DNA from: Algoriphagus iocasae
Lineage (GTDB): Bacteria; Bacteroidota; Bacteroidia; Cytophagales; Cyclobacteriaceae
Assembly: GCF_014206875.1 (NCBI RefSeq)
Contig: NZ_JACIJO010000003.1
Coordinates: 1,258,660 to 1,322,659 of the forward strand
Length of the DNA: 64,000 bases
Reading direction: 5' to 3'
Shown: in pieces, positions 1-8,088 of the stretch
Numbering within the stretch: position 1 is the first letter of the stretch
Layout: each line of letters opens with the position of its first letter
Made by a program: the position numbers and the translations under genes
The notes under the pieces: generated by a model
What the model saw: the letters and a program-made list of their open reading frames with translations, nothing else
Told to the model about the DNA's origin: nothing
Database searches by the model: none

Positions 1-712
1 CCAATTGCACCATCCAGGTACAAGCTAAAATTCCTGAGATAAAAGCGGCAAGAAATCCAGCTGATAAATAGCCAAACCCCTCAGTTTCTAAAGAAAGTCC
101 TCCATCCAAAATATCTTTGGCGATTTTTCCCAAAATCAATGGGACAACCATCAAGAAAGAAAATCGAGCAGCTTTGGATTTATCTACTCCCAAGATTACA
201 GATGCTGAAATTGTTGCTCCTGATCTGGAAATCCCAGGTAGAATAGCAATAGCCTGTGCAATACCAATTTGAAAAGCTTTGAAAAAAGTAACAGGTTGAT
301 TGGTGTTTTTTGCTTTATCCGCTAGGAATAGAAGTAAGGCAGTCAAAATCAACATAAAGCCTACAAATACTGCACTACCTCCAAAAAACTGTTCTAGTTG
401 TTTCTCAAAAGCAAGTCCCACAATACCGGCTGGGATCATGGAAATAAAGATTTTCACAGCAAACTGAGTTTCTTCATTCCATTTAAACTTAAATAAGCCA
501 CTCAGAATTTCTGCAACGTCTTTTCGAAAAACTAAGATCGTACTCAAAGCTGTGGCAAAATGAACTACTACGGTAAACATAAGGCCTTCAGCAGGCATTT
601 TACTTTCACCTAGAATTGCTTTTCCCAATTCCAAATGACCACTTGACGAAACCGGCAAAAACTCCGTCAATCCTTGAATAATTCCAAGGATAATCGCATC
701 AATAATCTCCAT
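1..712 (-). CDS. uppP: Undecaprenyl-diphosphate phosphatase, C-terminus cut by the window edge
   Basis: This integral membrane enzyme dephosphorylates undecaprenyl pyrophosphate to recycle the lipid carrier for peptidoglycan and O-antigen synthesis. Reading the minus strand from the ATG at 712 gives about 237 residues with no stop before the edge; the family is usually near 265 residues, so only the last segment is missing. Both family signatures are visible: LTEFLPVSSSGH near residue 16 and PGISRSGATIS further on, together with several hydrophobic segments. The start lies 2 bases after the stop of the DUF3098 gene, so it is probably the third gene of an ftsX-DUF3098-uppP operon, an arrangement common in Bacteroidota. 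Confidence 0.95.
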   Translation of the reverse strand, partial: MEIIDAIILGIIQGLTEFLPVSSSGHLELGKAILGESKMPAEGLMFTVVVHFATALSTILVFRKDVAEILSGLFKFKWNEETQFAVKIFISMIPAGIVGLAFEKQLEQFFGGSAVFVGFMLILTALLLFLADKAKNTNQPVTFFKAFQIGIAQAIAILPGISRSGATISASVILGVDKSKAARFSFLMVVPLILGKIAKDILDGGLSLETEGFGYLSAGFLAAFISGILACTWMVQL

Positions 713-714
713 TG

Positions 715-924
715 TTAGTTTTTCTCGGTTTTGGCAAAAATTGCGTAAAACTCAAAAATAAATCCTGATAAGGTGATAATAGGACCTAAAGTCAAACCGA
801 GAAACCCATCTCCATGAGGTGCGCTTTCTAAGCTAATGATAATGAATCCTACCACGATCAACGCGAAGCCAATGGCCATGAGCTGATAATTTTTTTTAGA
901 GAATGGAAAATGTGATTTGCTCAT
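715..924 (-). CDS. DUF3098 small membrane protein
   Basis: A 69-residue protein with two hydrophobic stretches (about residues 16-33 and 41-62) joined by a short glycine-rich loop, which suggests a two-pass inner-membrane protein. The length, the FPFSKKNYQLM start and the position between ftsX and uppP fit DUF3098, a family of unknown function found mainly in Bacteroidota. It starts 4 bases after the ftsX stop and ends 2 bases before the uppP start, so the three genes are almost certainly cotranscribed. A role in the cell envelope is inferred from this context only. Confidence 0.85.
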   Translation of the reverse strand: MSKSHFPFSKKNYQLMAIGFALIVVGFIIISLESAPHGDGFLGLTLGPIITLSGFIFEFYAIFAKTEKN

Positions 925-928
925 GTAT

Positions 929-1819
929 TTAATATAATTCGTCCAAGGACATGTTTAAGTACTTATTTACTGCTCTCAAAGTGCTCAATGCAGATAAAAC
1001 TCCACCTACACCTACCAATACGGCGAATAGCATGAAGAGCATTTGTTCATTATGCAAAAGGCCAAAACCTTCAATATTTGCTTGGGTATATTTTACCAAG
1101 GCAAACAAAGTAACCGAAGCAATTGCTCCAGCAAGCATTCCGAAGAACCAAGCTCTCATCAAGAAAGGCTTTCTGATAAATGCCCTCGTAGCACCAACCA
1201 ACTGCATGGATCTGATCAGAAATCGCTGAGAAAACAAGGCCAACCGAATGGTATTATTGATCAACATGATCACTGTAATGATCAGAATCAGAATAAATCC
1301 TCCCAAAACCAAGCTGACCTTTAACAGGTTTTTATTGATGGAATCTACCAAATCTGTCATGTAAGAAACTTCGAAAATCCCATCAATTGCTTGCAATTCC
1401 TTCACAATCGCGTCAATCTGCTCAGAAGTCTGAAACTCTTCGGCTATAGTCAAAACGAAACTATCTCTTAAAGGATTGTCTTCGAGGAATTTTGTAAAAT
1501 CCTCACCCGTACTCTCTATAAAGGTAGCTGCAGCTTCTTCATCCGAAATAAAGCGTAAACCTGTAGTATCATTCTTCTGAAGGATAAATGGCCTGCTCTG
1601 TAAATTTTCTTTGATACTGGCAATTTCGGATTCTTCCAGGTTCTTGTCCAAAAACACCTGAACTTCGATATTTTCACGGATCATGCTGGTAAGAGATTTG
1701 GCTTGAATCAAAATCACTCCAAATAGTCCAACTATAAAAAGGGAAAGGGTAGTACTGAATAAAACACTTCCAAATTTGAAGTGGCCAAGTATTTTTTTCT
1801 TCCTAGGTTGGTTTGCCAT
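929..1819 (-). CDS. ftsX: Cell division permease-like protein FtsX
   Basis: FtsX is the membrane half of the FtsE-FtsX ABC-type complex, which couples the divisome to peptidoglycan hydrolases. The 296-residue protein has an N-terminal membrane segment (about residues 25-45), a periplasmic domain of some 120 residues, then three C-terminal membrane segments, which is the FtsX topology. An in-frame ATG at 1867 would add 16 residues, but the ATG at 1819 (MANQPRKKK) gives the usual basic cytoplasmic N-terminus and is preferred. No ftsE is adjacent, so it must lie elsewhere. It is the first gene of the ftsX-DUF3098-uppP run. Confidence 0.93.
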   Translation of the reverse strand: MANQPRKKKILGHFKFGSVLFSTTLSLFIVGLFGVILIQAKSLTSMIRENIEVQVFLDKNLEESEIASIKENLQSRPFILQKNDTTGLRFISDEEAAATFIESTGEDFTKFLEDNPLRDSFVLTIAEEFQTSEQIDAIVKELQAIDGIFEVSYMTDLVDSINKNLLKVSLVLGGFILILIITVIMLINNTIRLALFSQRFLIRSMQLVGATRAFIRKPFLMRAWFFGMLAGAIASVTLFALVKYTQANIEGFGLLHNEQMLFMLFAVLVGVGGVLSALSTLRAVNKYLNMSLDELY

Positions 1820-1873
1820 AAAATAATTTTTCAGGTCAAAAATAATCAGCCCATCTATTATAACCAATCTAAT

Positions 1874-2533
1874 TCAGGAAAGGATTGGAATCACTTTTTC
1901 ATTTGTGATCCCAAAGACCTGATCAGTTGATTTTGGTTTCACCAAAGCCAAGCCTGTAAATCTTCCAAAAGCTGGCAAAATCAATTGATTGGGTTTATAA
2001 TGAAAACAGGATAGCCTGATCGACTGTCTGGCTTTCCCCACAAGTCTTATGCCCGGATGAATATGACCGCATAAATTAATCCGATCTTCTGCTATTTCCT
2101 CTAATGGTTCATGAGATAAAATAAGATTTCCAATTTCTATTGGACTTTTATGAATTTGAAAAACAGCTTCCTTGTAATGTAATGGAGGTAAAATATCATG
2201 GTTACCCAAAACCAGGTGAAAGGTAACATCCGTAAATGTTGAAAGAAACTCATTTAAAACATTCCATTGCCCATTCCAATCACTGTGAAAAAGGTCTCCC
2301 AAAAAATAAACATTTTGTGGACTGTAATTGGTTATTAAATAATCCAGATTTAATAGATCTACTTGGTGAATGGGTTCAGGGATAGGTATTCCGGATTTCC
2401 TGAAATGGGCAGCTTTCCCAAAATGAAGATCAGCGATAAAGATTGATTGTAAAGAGGGAACCCAAACGGCCTTTTCTTTTAGTAACACAAGCAATGTTTG
2501 CTGAAAGATTATTTGAGAAATTGGTACTTCCAT
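1874..2533 (-). CDS. pdeM: Metallophosphoesterase, PdeM-type ligase-associated DNA repair endonuclease
   Basis: A 219-residue calcineurin-like phosphoesterase. The metal-binding motifs appear in order: ADLHFGKAAHFRK (residues 34-46), GDLFHSD, GNHD and GHIHPG. The ADLHxGKAAHFRKxGIPIP start is typical of PdeM, which in many bacteria is encoded with a repair DNA ligase and an Lhr-like helicase. Here those partners are not adjacent, so the repair role is inferred from family resemblance. The gap to ftsX is short, but ftsX has its own conserved partners downstream, so the pairing may be incidental. Confidence 0.85.
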   Translation of the reverse strand: MEVPISQIIFQQTLLVLLKEKAVWVPSLQSIFIADLHFGKAAHFRKSGIPIPEPIHQVDLLNLDYLITNYSPQNVYFLGDLFHSDWNGQWNVLNEFLSTFTDVTFHLVLGNHDILPPLHYKEAVFQIHKSPIEIGNLILSHEPLEEIAEDRINLCGHIHPGIRLVGKARQSIRLSCFHYKPNQLILPAFGRFTGLALVKPKSTDQVFGITNEKVIPILS

Positions 2534-2604
2534 GTATTATTCTTATAATTATTTTAATAAATTTTAAAACTATTGGATAATCCATCAATAAAAAGGAGAT
2601 AATA

Positions 2605-3048
2605 ATGAAAATCCGACATTTTGCTTCAATTTCCTTAATTGTATTTTTAGTGGCATCTAATACAGTTCAAGCACAATCTGATTCCCTCGTTTTTGGGACT
2701 TGGTTCAATACCGAGAAAACAGCTCAAATAGAAATCATGAATTCTGGTGAAGAGCTTTTAGGTAAAATTATCTGGTTGGACAATCCCAACAAAGATGGGG
2801 CCCCGGTATTAGACAAAGCAAATGAAAATGAAAAATTAAGAAATAGACCAGTCATGGGGCTTACTATTCTGGAAGGACTTACTTACCAAAACGGAGTTTG
2901 GAAAGGGGGAAAGATTTATGACCCGAACTCCGGAAAAACCTATTCCTGTGAATTGAAACTCAAAGGACAAGAGAAATTAGAAGTAAAAGGATACTTAGGT
3001 TTCTCCTGGATAGGCAAAACAGTAGAATGGACAAAAGTCAAAAAATAA
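2605..3048 (+). CDS. Secreted DUF2147 family protein
   Basis: A 147-residue protein with a signal peptide (hydrophobic core about residues 8-20, likely cleavage after VQAQ) followed by one small domain starting with GTWFNTEKTAQIEI. The tryptophan-rich ends and the repeated Lys-Gly strands fit DUF2147, a small beta-barrel domain of unknown function exported to the periplasm. It is transcribed divergently from pdeM, with 71 bases between the starts, and converges on metX, sharing a terminator that overlaps both stop codons. Its function cannot be read from the sequence. Confidence 0.85.
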   Translation: MKIRHFASISLIVFLVASNTVQAQSDSLVFGTWFNTEKTAQIEIMNSGEELLGKIIWLDNPNKDGAPVLDKANENEKLRNRPVMGLTILEGLTYQNGVWKGGKIYDPNSGKTYSCELKLKGQEKLEVKGYLGFSWIGKTVEWTKVKK

Positions 3049-3069
3049 GCGGGATAAACCCGCTTTATT
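3047..3069. terminator. Bidirectional terminator between the DUF2147 gene and metX
   Basis: A 7-bp perfect stem (AAGCGGG/CCCGCTT) with a 5-base loop is flanked by A-rich sequence on the left and T-rich sequence on the right, so it can work in both directions. It overlaps the stop codons of both convergent genes. Confidence 0.8.
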
Positions 3070-4117
3070 TATTTTCTAGATAAAATGATTGAAGGAAGTA
3101 GGAGAGTTGCTCAAACTCAATCAAAAACGCATCGTGTCCTGCAGTAGAATTGATTTCTTTATAAGTTCCTTTTTGAGCGTGCTGACTGATAAACCTTGAT
3201 TCCTCTGGAAGAAACAATAAATCAGAATTAACTCCAATTGCCAAAACTCTAGCAGAAATTTCTTTTAAAGCTTTCTCAACACCACCTCTTTTTCTACCTA
3301 AATCATGGCTATCCATGGTCTTACTTAATATCCAATAGGAGAGCGCATTAAACCTTTTAGTGATTTTATTTCCCTGATAGCGGATATAAGAAGCAGCTCT
3401 AAATCCATCTAATTTTTCATCGAAATCAGATTGTTTTTTCTGGAAGTCTATGGGATGGCGGTAACTCAACATGGCCATTGCCCGGGCAGCTTCCAGGCCT
3501 TTAATGCCTGCATTGGGATCTTTTTCTCCCCAGGTTTGATCTGATTCTATCGCCATTCTTTGAGCTTCATTAAACCCGATTACCCAAGGGCTACTTTTCG
3601 CTGTTGACGCTAAAATCACCGCATTTGACAACCTTTTTCCAAGCAAATAAGCCCATTCCAAGCCAACTTGTCCTCCAAGAGAACCACCAATCAAGGTATG
3701 TATTTTGTCAATTCCCAACGATTCCCGCAGCCTTTCCAAGCTATTGGCCAGATCTCGAGTTGTCAACTCAGGAAACTCATAATAGAAAAGCTGACCGGTT
3801 TTTGGATCGACACTCAAGGGATTTGTAGATCCATAACAGGAGCCCAATAAATTGGCACAGATGATAAAATGCCTGGAAGGGTCAAAGAATTTATCTTCTC
3901 CAATCAATCCATTCCACCAGTCAGATGCATTTGAATCTCCTGTCAGTGCATGAATCACCCAAATTACATTCGAGCCCTCATCATTAATCTGCCCATAGGT
4001 GGTATAGGTCAAATCAAATTCTGTCAAGACTTCACCTGATTCTAATTCTAAAGGGGTACTCGAATGGAACAATTCCTGGGACATGGTAATCGTTGCGAAT
4101 TGACTTTTTAAATTCAT
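3065..4117 (-). CDS. metX: Homoserine O-acetyltransferase
   Basis: This enzyme transfers acetyl from acetyl-CoA to homoserine, the first committed step of methionine synthesis by direct sulfhydrylation. The 350-residue alpha/beta hydrolase carries the nucleophile elbow GGSLGGQ with Ser146, the oxyanion region HALTGDS near residue 56, and the C-terminal GHDAFL histidine near residue 328. A second in-frame ATG 11 codons in is possible. It begins 6 bases after the metY stop, so metY-metX form an operon downstream of the SAM riboswitch. Succinyl specificity cannot be excluded by eye, since acyl-donor choice depends on a few residues. Confidence 0.93.
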   Translation of the reverse strand: MNLKSQFATITMSQELFHSSTPLELESGEVLTEFDLTYTTYGQINDEGSNVIWVIHALTGDSNASDWWNGLIGEDKFFDPSRHFIICANLLGSCYGSTNPLSVDPKTGQLFYYEFPELTTRDLANSLERLRESLGIDKIHTLIGGSLGGQVGLEWAYLLGKRLSNAVILASTAKSSPWVIGFNEAQRMAIESDQTWGEKDPNAGIKGLEAARAMAMLSYRHPIDFQKKQSDFDEKLDGFRAASYIRYQGNKITKRFNALSYWILSKTMDSHDLGRKRGGVEKALKEISARVLAIGVNSDLLFLPEESRFISQHAQKGTYKEINSTAGHDAFLIEFEQLSYFLQSFYLENK

Positions 4118-4123
4118 TGATAC

Positions 4124-5425
4124 TTATAATTTTTCAAACGCTTGTTGTAAATCAGCTTTGATATCGTCTATATGCTCGATTCCAATAGAAATTCTTAATA
4201 GAGTAGGAGTTACCCCCGCTGCCAATTGCTCCTCATCGGATAATTGCTGGTGAGTTGTAGCAGATGGTTGGATTATCAAAGTTTTTGCATCACCGACATT
4301 TGCCAAATGGGATACTAATTCCAGGCTATTGATAAACTTTGAAGCGTCTTCTTTTTCGCCTTTGATTTCAAAACTCAACACACCACCAAAGCCATTTCGT
4401 AGATATTTTTTGGCAAGTGAATGATATGGAGAACTAGTGAGGCCTGGATAATTCACTTTTTGAACTTTTGGATGTGCTTCTAGCCATTTTGCTACTTCCA
4501 AAGCATTGTCAACAGTTCTTTGAACTCGAAGAGAAAGTGTCTCTAATCCCTGCAATAAAAGGAATGAGTTGAATGGAGAAATGGCTGGGCCAAAATCCCT
4601 TAATCCTTCTACACGTGCTCTGATTGCAAAGGCGATATTTGGTAAGCCAAGAGGATTATTGTCTCCAAAAACTTCCCAGAAGTTTAATCCATGATATCCT
4701 TCTGAAGGCTCTGAGAATTGAGGGTATTTTCCATTACCCCAATTGAAATTACCTGCATCGATAATAATTCCACCAATTGACGTTCCATGACCTCCAATCC
4801 ACTTTGTAGCAGAAGAAGTGACGATATTTGCCCCATGTGCAATTGGCTGAAATAAATATCCCCCTGCACCAAATGTATTATCTACCACCAATGGAATGTC
4901 ATGTTTTTTGGCCAAAGCAGAAATCGACTCAAAATCAGGAATATTAAATTCTGGGTTTCCGATAGTCTCTAAGTAAATCGCCTTGGTTTTCCCATCAATC
5001 AGACTTTCGAAAGAGGAAGCATCATTGCCTTTGGCAAACCTTGCTTCAATTCCTATTCTTTTGAAAGCTACTTTGAATTGATTGTAAGTACCTCCGTATA
5101 AAAATGAAGTGGAAACGAAATTATCTCCTTCACTAAGAATGTTATTCAAAGCCAAAAACTGAGCTGCCTGGCCAGAAGCGGTTGCAACAGCTGCGACACC
5201 ACCTTCCAATGCTGCCATTCTTTTTTCAAAAACATCGGTGGTAGGATTCATGATCCTTGTGTAGATGTTTCCAAATTCTTTTAGCCCAAATAAATTAGCT
5301 CCATGCTCCGCACTATTGAAGACATAAGAAGTGGTTTGGTAGATTGGTACCGCGCGTGAATTGGTTGCGGAATCAGGTTCTTGACCAGCATGCAGCTGGA
5401 GAGTTTCAAAATGTAAATTAGACAT
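4124..5425 (-). CDS. metY: O-acetylhomoserine aminocarboxypropyltransferase (sulfhydrylase)
   Basis: A PLP enzyme of the Cys/Met metabolism family, 433 residues long, which is the usual size for MetY. It makes homocysteine (or methionine) from O-acetylhomoserine and sulfide (or methanethiol). The N-terminal LQLHAGQEPD, the TTSYVF segment, the VDNTFGAGG aspartate loop and the PLP lysine in SSATKWIGGHG are all present. It is the first large gene after the SAM-I aptamer and runs directly into metX, so the two steps from homoserine to homocysteine are controlled together by SAM. Confidence 0.95.
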   Translation of the reverse strand: MSNLHFETLQLHAGQEPDSATNSRAVPIYQTTSYVFNSAEHGANLFGLKEFGNIYTRIMNPTTDVFEKRMAALEGGVAAVATASGQAAQFLALNNILSEGDNFVSTSFLYGGTYNQFKVAFKRIGIEARFAKGNDASSFESLIDGKTKAIYLETIGNPEFNIPDFESISALAKKHDIPLVVDNTFGAGGYLFQPIAHGANIVTSSATKWIGGHGTSIGGIIIDAGNFNWGNGKYPQFSEPSEGYHGLNFWEVFGDNNPLGLPNIAFAIRARVEGLRDFGPAISPFNSFLLLQGLETLSLRVQRTVDNALEVAKWLEAHPKVQKVNYPGLTSSPYHSLAKKYLRNGFGGVLSFEIKGEKEDASKFINSLELVSHLANVGDAKTLIIQPSATTHQQLSDEEQLAAGVTPTLLRISIGIEHIDDIKADLQQAFEKL

Positions 5426-5437
5426 AGCTATTCGTGT

Positions 5438-5533
5438 TTATTGTTGAAAATGGGAGGGTTCGGAACCCAAAAAAGATATCGTTTGAAATAATACAGGCAT
5501 AAAAAACCAACCCCGTACCATGTGGCACAGCAT
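5438..5533 (-). CDS. Candidate small ORF between SAM riboswitch and metY
   Basis: A 31-codon minus-strand frame starts at the ATG at 5533 and ends with TAA, 12 bases before the metY start. An in-frame ATG at 5590 would extend it to 50 codons and place the start just after the aptamer. The shorter product begins MLCHMVRGWFFMPV and ends SEPSHFQQ; it is hydrophobic in the middle and contains an unusual Cys-His-Met cluster. It fills almost the whole space between riboswitch and metY. No translation evidence exists here and the frame could be chance. A leader peptide or small SAM-controlled protein is an inference. Confidence 0.4.
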   Translation of the reverse strand: MLCHMVRGWFFMPVLFQTISFLGSEPSHFQQ

Positions 5534-5597
5534 TCTAGTGTCGTTTAAGAAGAAAGAGGTAAAGGTTTTTGAATTAAATCCAGAGTACATGCTGCAA

Positions 5598-5712
5598 AGA
5601 ATTTATAGTTCCAATTGAGACCATCTCAATTGGCAGGAATTGGCACCTTGGACTTTCCAGGTTGCCAGAGGGTCTATGAGCCTGTCTCTCGCCTCTTCTT
5701 TATAAATCCTAG
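5598..5712 (-). ncRNA. SAM-I (S-box) riboswitch aptamer
   Basis: On the minus strand the core elements of the S-box appear in order: AAGAAGAGGCGAGAGACAGG, then a CCCTCTGGCAACC element, then AAGGTGCCAATTCCTGCC and a closing stem (CAATTGAGATGGTCTCAATTG). The 5' and 3' flanks can pair to close P1 (AAAGAA/TTCTTT, or the longer ATTTATA/TATAAAT). Placement directly upstream of metY-metX matches the known regulon. I see no strong U-tract terminator between the aptamer and metY, so the output may be at translation or act through the small ORF. Boundaries are approximate. Confidence 0.9.
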
Positions 5713-5743
5713 CACTTAAAAAGTGAAGGACGATGCAAATAAA

Positions 5744-5793
5744 AAGACCGAATTTGGATTTTCAAAGGGATTACCCAAATTCAGTCTTAATTT
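5744..5793 (-). terminator. Terminator of the SulP-carbonic anhydrase operon
   Basis: The inverted repeat AAGACCGAATTTGG ... CCAAATTCAGTCTT (one mismatch) lies just past the carbonic anhydrase stop. On the minus strand it is followed by a run of five T, as expected for an intrinsic terminator. Confidence 0.8.
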
Positions 5794-5803
5794 TTTAGAG
5801 ACT

Positions 5804-6448
5804 TTATATCAATTGATCTCTATCGTATCGGAAAATCGGATTGATATTTTCAAAATCAGGCTCAATTTTCACCAATTCTGAAACCAAACCATTATCAAGA
5901 CCATAAACCCAACCATAGATATGTGGTGCGTTTCTGCTATTCCAAGCTTTTTGGATAATAGAGGTTTTGATTAAGTCTTGACATTGCTCAATGACATTCA
6001 ACTCAACCAATCGATTTGATTTTGCCTCTAGATCTTCGAGCTCATCTATCTCCGATTTATACATTTTATAAACCTCTTTGATATTTCTCAGCCATTTATT
6101 GATCAAACCAAAATTGTTATTGCTCAAGGCTGCTACTACACCACCACAACCATAATGACCACAAACAATGATATGCTCCACCTTCAACACTTCTACTGCA
6201 TATTGAAGAACACTCAACATGTTTAAATCTGTATGAACGACCATATTGGCGATGTTTCGATGAACAAAAATTTCTCCAGGATCAGTCCCAGTTATTTCAT
6301 TGGCAGGCACACGACTATCAGAACAGCCTATCCACAAAAACTTAGGGCTCTGTTGCTTAGCTAATCTTAAAAAATAATCCTTATCAATTTCGGTCTTCTC
6401 TTCTGACCAAGCTTTATTTTGAAGCTGAAGTCTTTCGTATGCATTCAT
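5804..6448 (-). CDS. Beta-class carbonic anhydrase
   Basis: A zinc enzyme that interconverts CO2 and bicarbonate, probably cytoplasmic. The 214-residue protein has the full ligand set of the beta class: Cys42 and the Asp44/Arg46 dyad in GCSDSR, and His98 and Cys101 in VCGHYGCGG. Its start overlaps the stop of the upstream SulP transporter by 4 bases (ATGA), which implies translational coupling. Together they look like a bicarbonate uptake and hydration pair, although the transported anion is inferred from the pairing rather than shown. Confidence 0.95.
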   Translation of the reverse strand: MNAYERLQLQNKAWSEEKTEIDKDYFLRLAKQQSPKFLWIGCSDSRVPANEITGTDPGEIFVHRNIANMVVHTDLNMLSVLQYAVEVLKVEHIIVCGHYGCGGVVAALSNNNFGLINKWLRNIKEVYKMYKSEIDELEDLEAKSNRLVELNVIEQCQDLIKTSIIQKAWNSRNAPHIYGWVYGLDNGLVSELVKIEPDFENINPIFRYDRDQLI

Positions 6449-7986
6449 AAAACTCTTTTTAAGTTATAATTAAACCCTTCTAATATTATAGTTATATTTT
6501 TTTCATCAGCGGATTCTATAAAATCATTTAATACCTCTCTAATATCATGATCTATAAATCGCACTTTTAAAGCATTGAGTATTACTGTACTTCCCGAAGG
6601 TATTTCTGCTAACTCTTTCATTAATGGCGCTTTATTTAAAAAAGAAACATCTTTTTGAAGCTTAACTAAATAATTTCCTCCCATTTCTGTAACCAAAACA
6701 GCCTTTTGATAATTGGTTCGAATGACAAAGAAAATTCCAATCACCATACCAATGCCAATACCTATTAATAAGTCTGTAAAAAGGATAGCTAGCACAGTTG
6801 CAAGAAATGGAATAAACTGGTTCCAACCTTTTTGGTATTCATTAATAAATAAACTGGGCTTGGCTAATTTATATCCTACCACAAAAAGAACTGCTGCAAG
6901 GCAGCTCAAAGGAATTAAATTCAAAATATTCGCTATTCCAACCACTAAAACCAAAAGTAATATTCCATGCAGAATTGCTGATAATTTGGTTCGGGCTCCC
7001 GAATTAATATTAGCGGAAGTCCTAACTATAACCGCTGTAATAGGAAGTCCTCCAATTAATCCTGAAACAGTATTACCAATCCCTTGAGCCATTAACTCCT
7101 TAGATGATGGGGAAATTCTTTTAAATGGATCCATTTTATCTCCTGCATCCAAACATAGTAATGTTTCAATGCTTGCTATAACCGCAATGGTGACAGCAAT
7201 GATCCAAAATTCAGAAGTCATAATAAGTCCAAATTCAGGAAATGTAATTAATCCTTTTAGATCAGAAATTTGATCTACAACTGGAATTGATACCAAATGA
7301 TCTCCATTTAATTGCCACGATGGAATCCATAATCCATACATCTGATTAATAATAATACCACTAACAACCGCCAAAAGTGCTCCAGGCACCAAACCAAAAA
7401 TCCTATGATTTTTAATTTTCGGCTTCTCAAAAAGTAAAATGAAACCAAGCGCAATAAGGACAATAGGAATTGCTCCAGGACTGAAATTTAGAATAGCATT
7501 CCAAATTTCACTAAAAGTGTTTTGAGAATCGGCTTGCTGAAAAGCTACATCTCCCATGGTATCTTTGTCGTAGCCTAAAGCATGTGGAATCTGTTTTAGT
7601 ATCAAAATCAACCCAATGGCTGTCAGCATTCCTTTGATCACAGAATGAGGAAAATAGTAGCCTAATACTCCAGCTTTGAGTAGTCCCAAACCAAATTGAA
7701 TAAGACCAGCTACAACTACGCATGCTAAAAAAAGCTCAAATGTGCCCAAGGAGGAAATAGAATCCAATACGACAACTGTAAGCCCTGCTGCTGGACCGCT
7801 GACACTGACATGTGAACCAGAAAATGCGCCAACAACTATACCTCCTACAATTCCAGCAATTAATCCGGACATAGGAGGGGCTCCACTGGCAATGGCAATC
7901 CCGAGGCATAATGGCAATGCCACTAAAAAAACCACAAGACTGGATTTTAAATCGTATTTGAGATTCTCACCAAATAGGTTGGTCAT
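6445..7986 (-). CDS. SulP family anion permease, probable bicarbonate transporter
   Basis: A 513-residue polytopic membrane protein. It begins with the SulP signature region (LVVFLVALPLCLGIAIASGAPP, residues 17 onward in two short blocks), contains SGPAAGLTVVV near residue 62, and has 10 or more hydrophobic segments. The C-terminal 60-70 residues resemble a short STAS domain (beta-alpha pattern ending in IILEGFN). SulP proteins carry sulfate, bicarbonate or other anions. The 4-base overlap with a carbonic anhydrase gene makes bicarbonate the likely substrate by inference. It is the first gene of a two-gene operon, 102 bases downstream of argH. Confidence 0.88.
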   Translation of the reverse strand: MTNLFGENLKYDLKSSLVVFLVALPLCLGIAIASGAPPMSGLIAGIVGGIVVGAFSGSHVSVSGPAAGLTVVVLDSISSLGTFELFLACVVVAGLIQFGLGLLKAGVLGYYFPHSVIKGMLTAIGLILILKQIPHALGYDKDTMGDVAFQQADSQNTFSEIWNAILNFSPGAIPIVLIALGFILLFEKPKIKNHRIFGLVPGALLAVVSGIIINQMYGLWIPSWQLNGDHLVSIPVVDQISDLKGLITFPEFGLIMTSEFWIIAVTIAVIASIETLLCLDAGDKMDPFKRISPSSKELMAQGIGNTVSGLIGGLPITAVIVRTSANINSGARTKLSAILHGILLLVLVVGIANILNLIPLSCLAAVLFVVGYKLAKPSLFINEYQKGWNQFIPFLATVLAILFTDLLIGIGIGMVIGIFFVIRTNYQKAVLVTEMGGNYLVKLQKDVSFLNKAPLMKELAEIPSGSTVILNALKVRFIDHDIREVLNDFIESADEKNITIILEGFNYNLKRVL

Positions 7987-8088
7987 AAATAAATATTAGA
8001 AAACTGTAAAAGTTGTGTACGGAATACTGTTCTCTAAAATATCATTTTATGCCTTAAAAATTTTAAGTTCTTCTCTTTTAATGAAATT

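Noticed and set aside
1819..1867. Longer FtsX start at 1867
   Set aside because: The upstream 16 residues lack the basic N-terminus typical of the family, while MANQPRKKK at 1819 fits.
6713..7087. 124-residue plus-strand frame opposite the SulP permease gene
   Set aside because: It lies wholly inside the reverse strand of a clear gene; its Pro/Ile-rich composition is what an antisense shadow of hydrophobic codons gives.
7742..7999. 85-residue plus-strand frame at the 5' end of the SulP permease gene
   Set aside because: It runs antisense to the conserved N-terminal part of the permease and has no independent motif.
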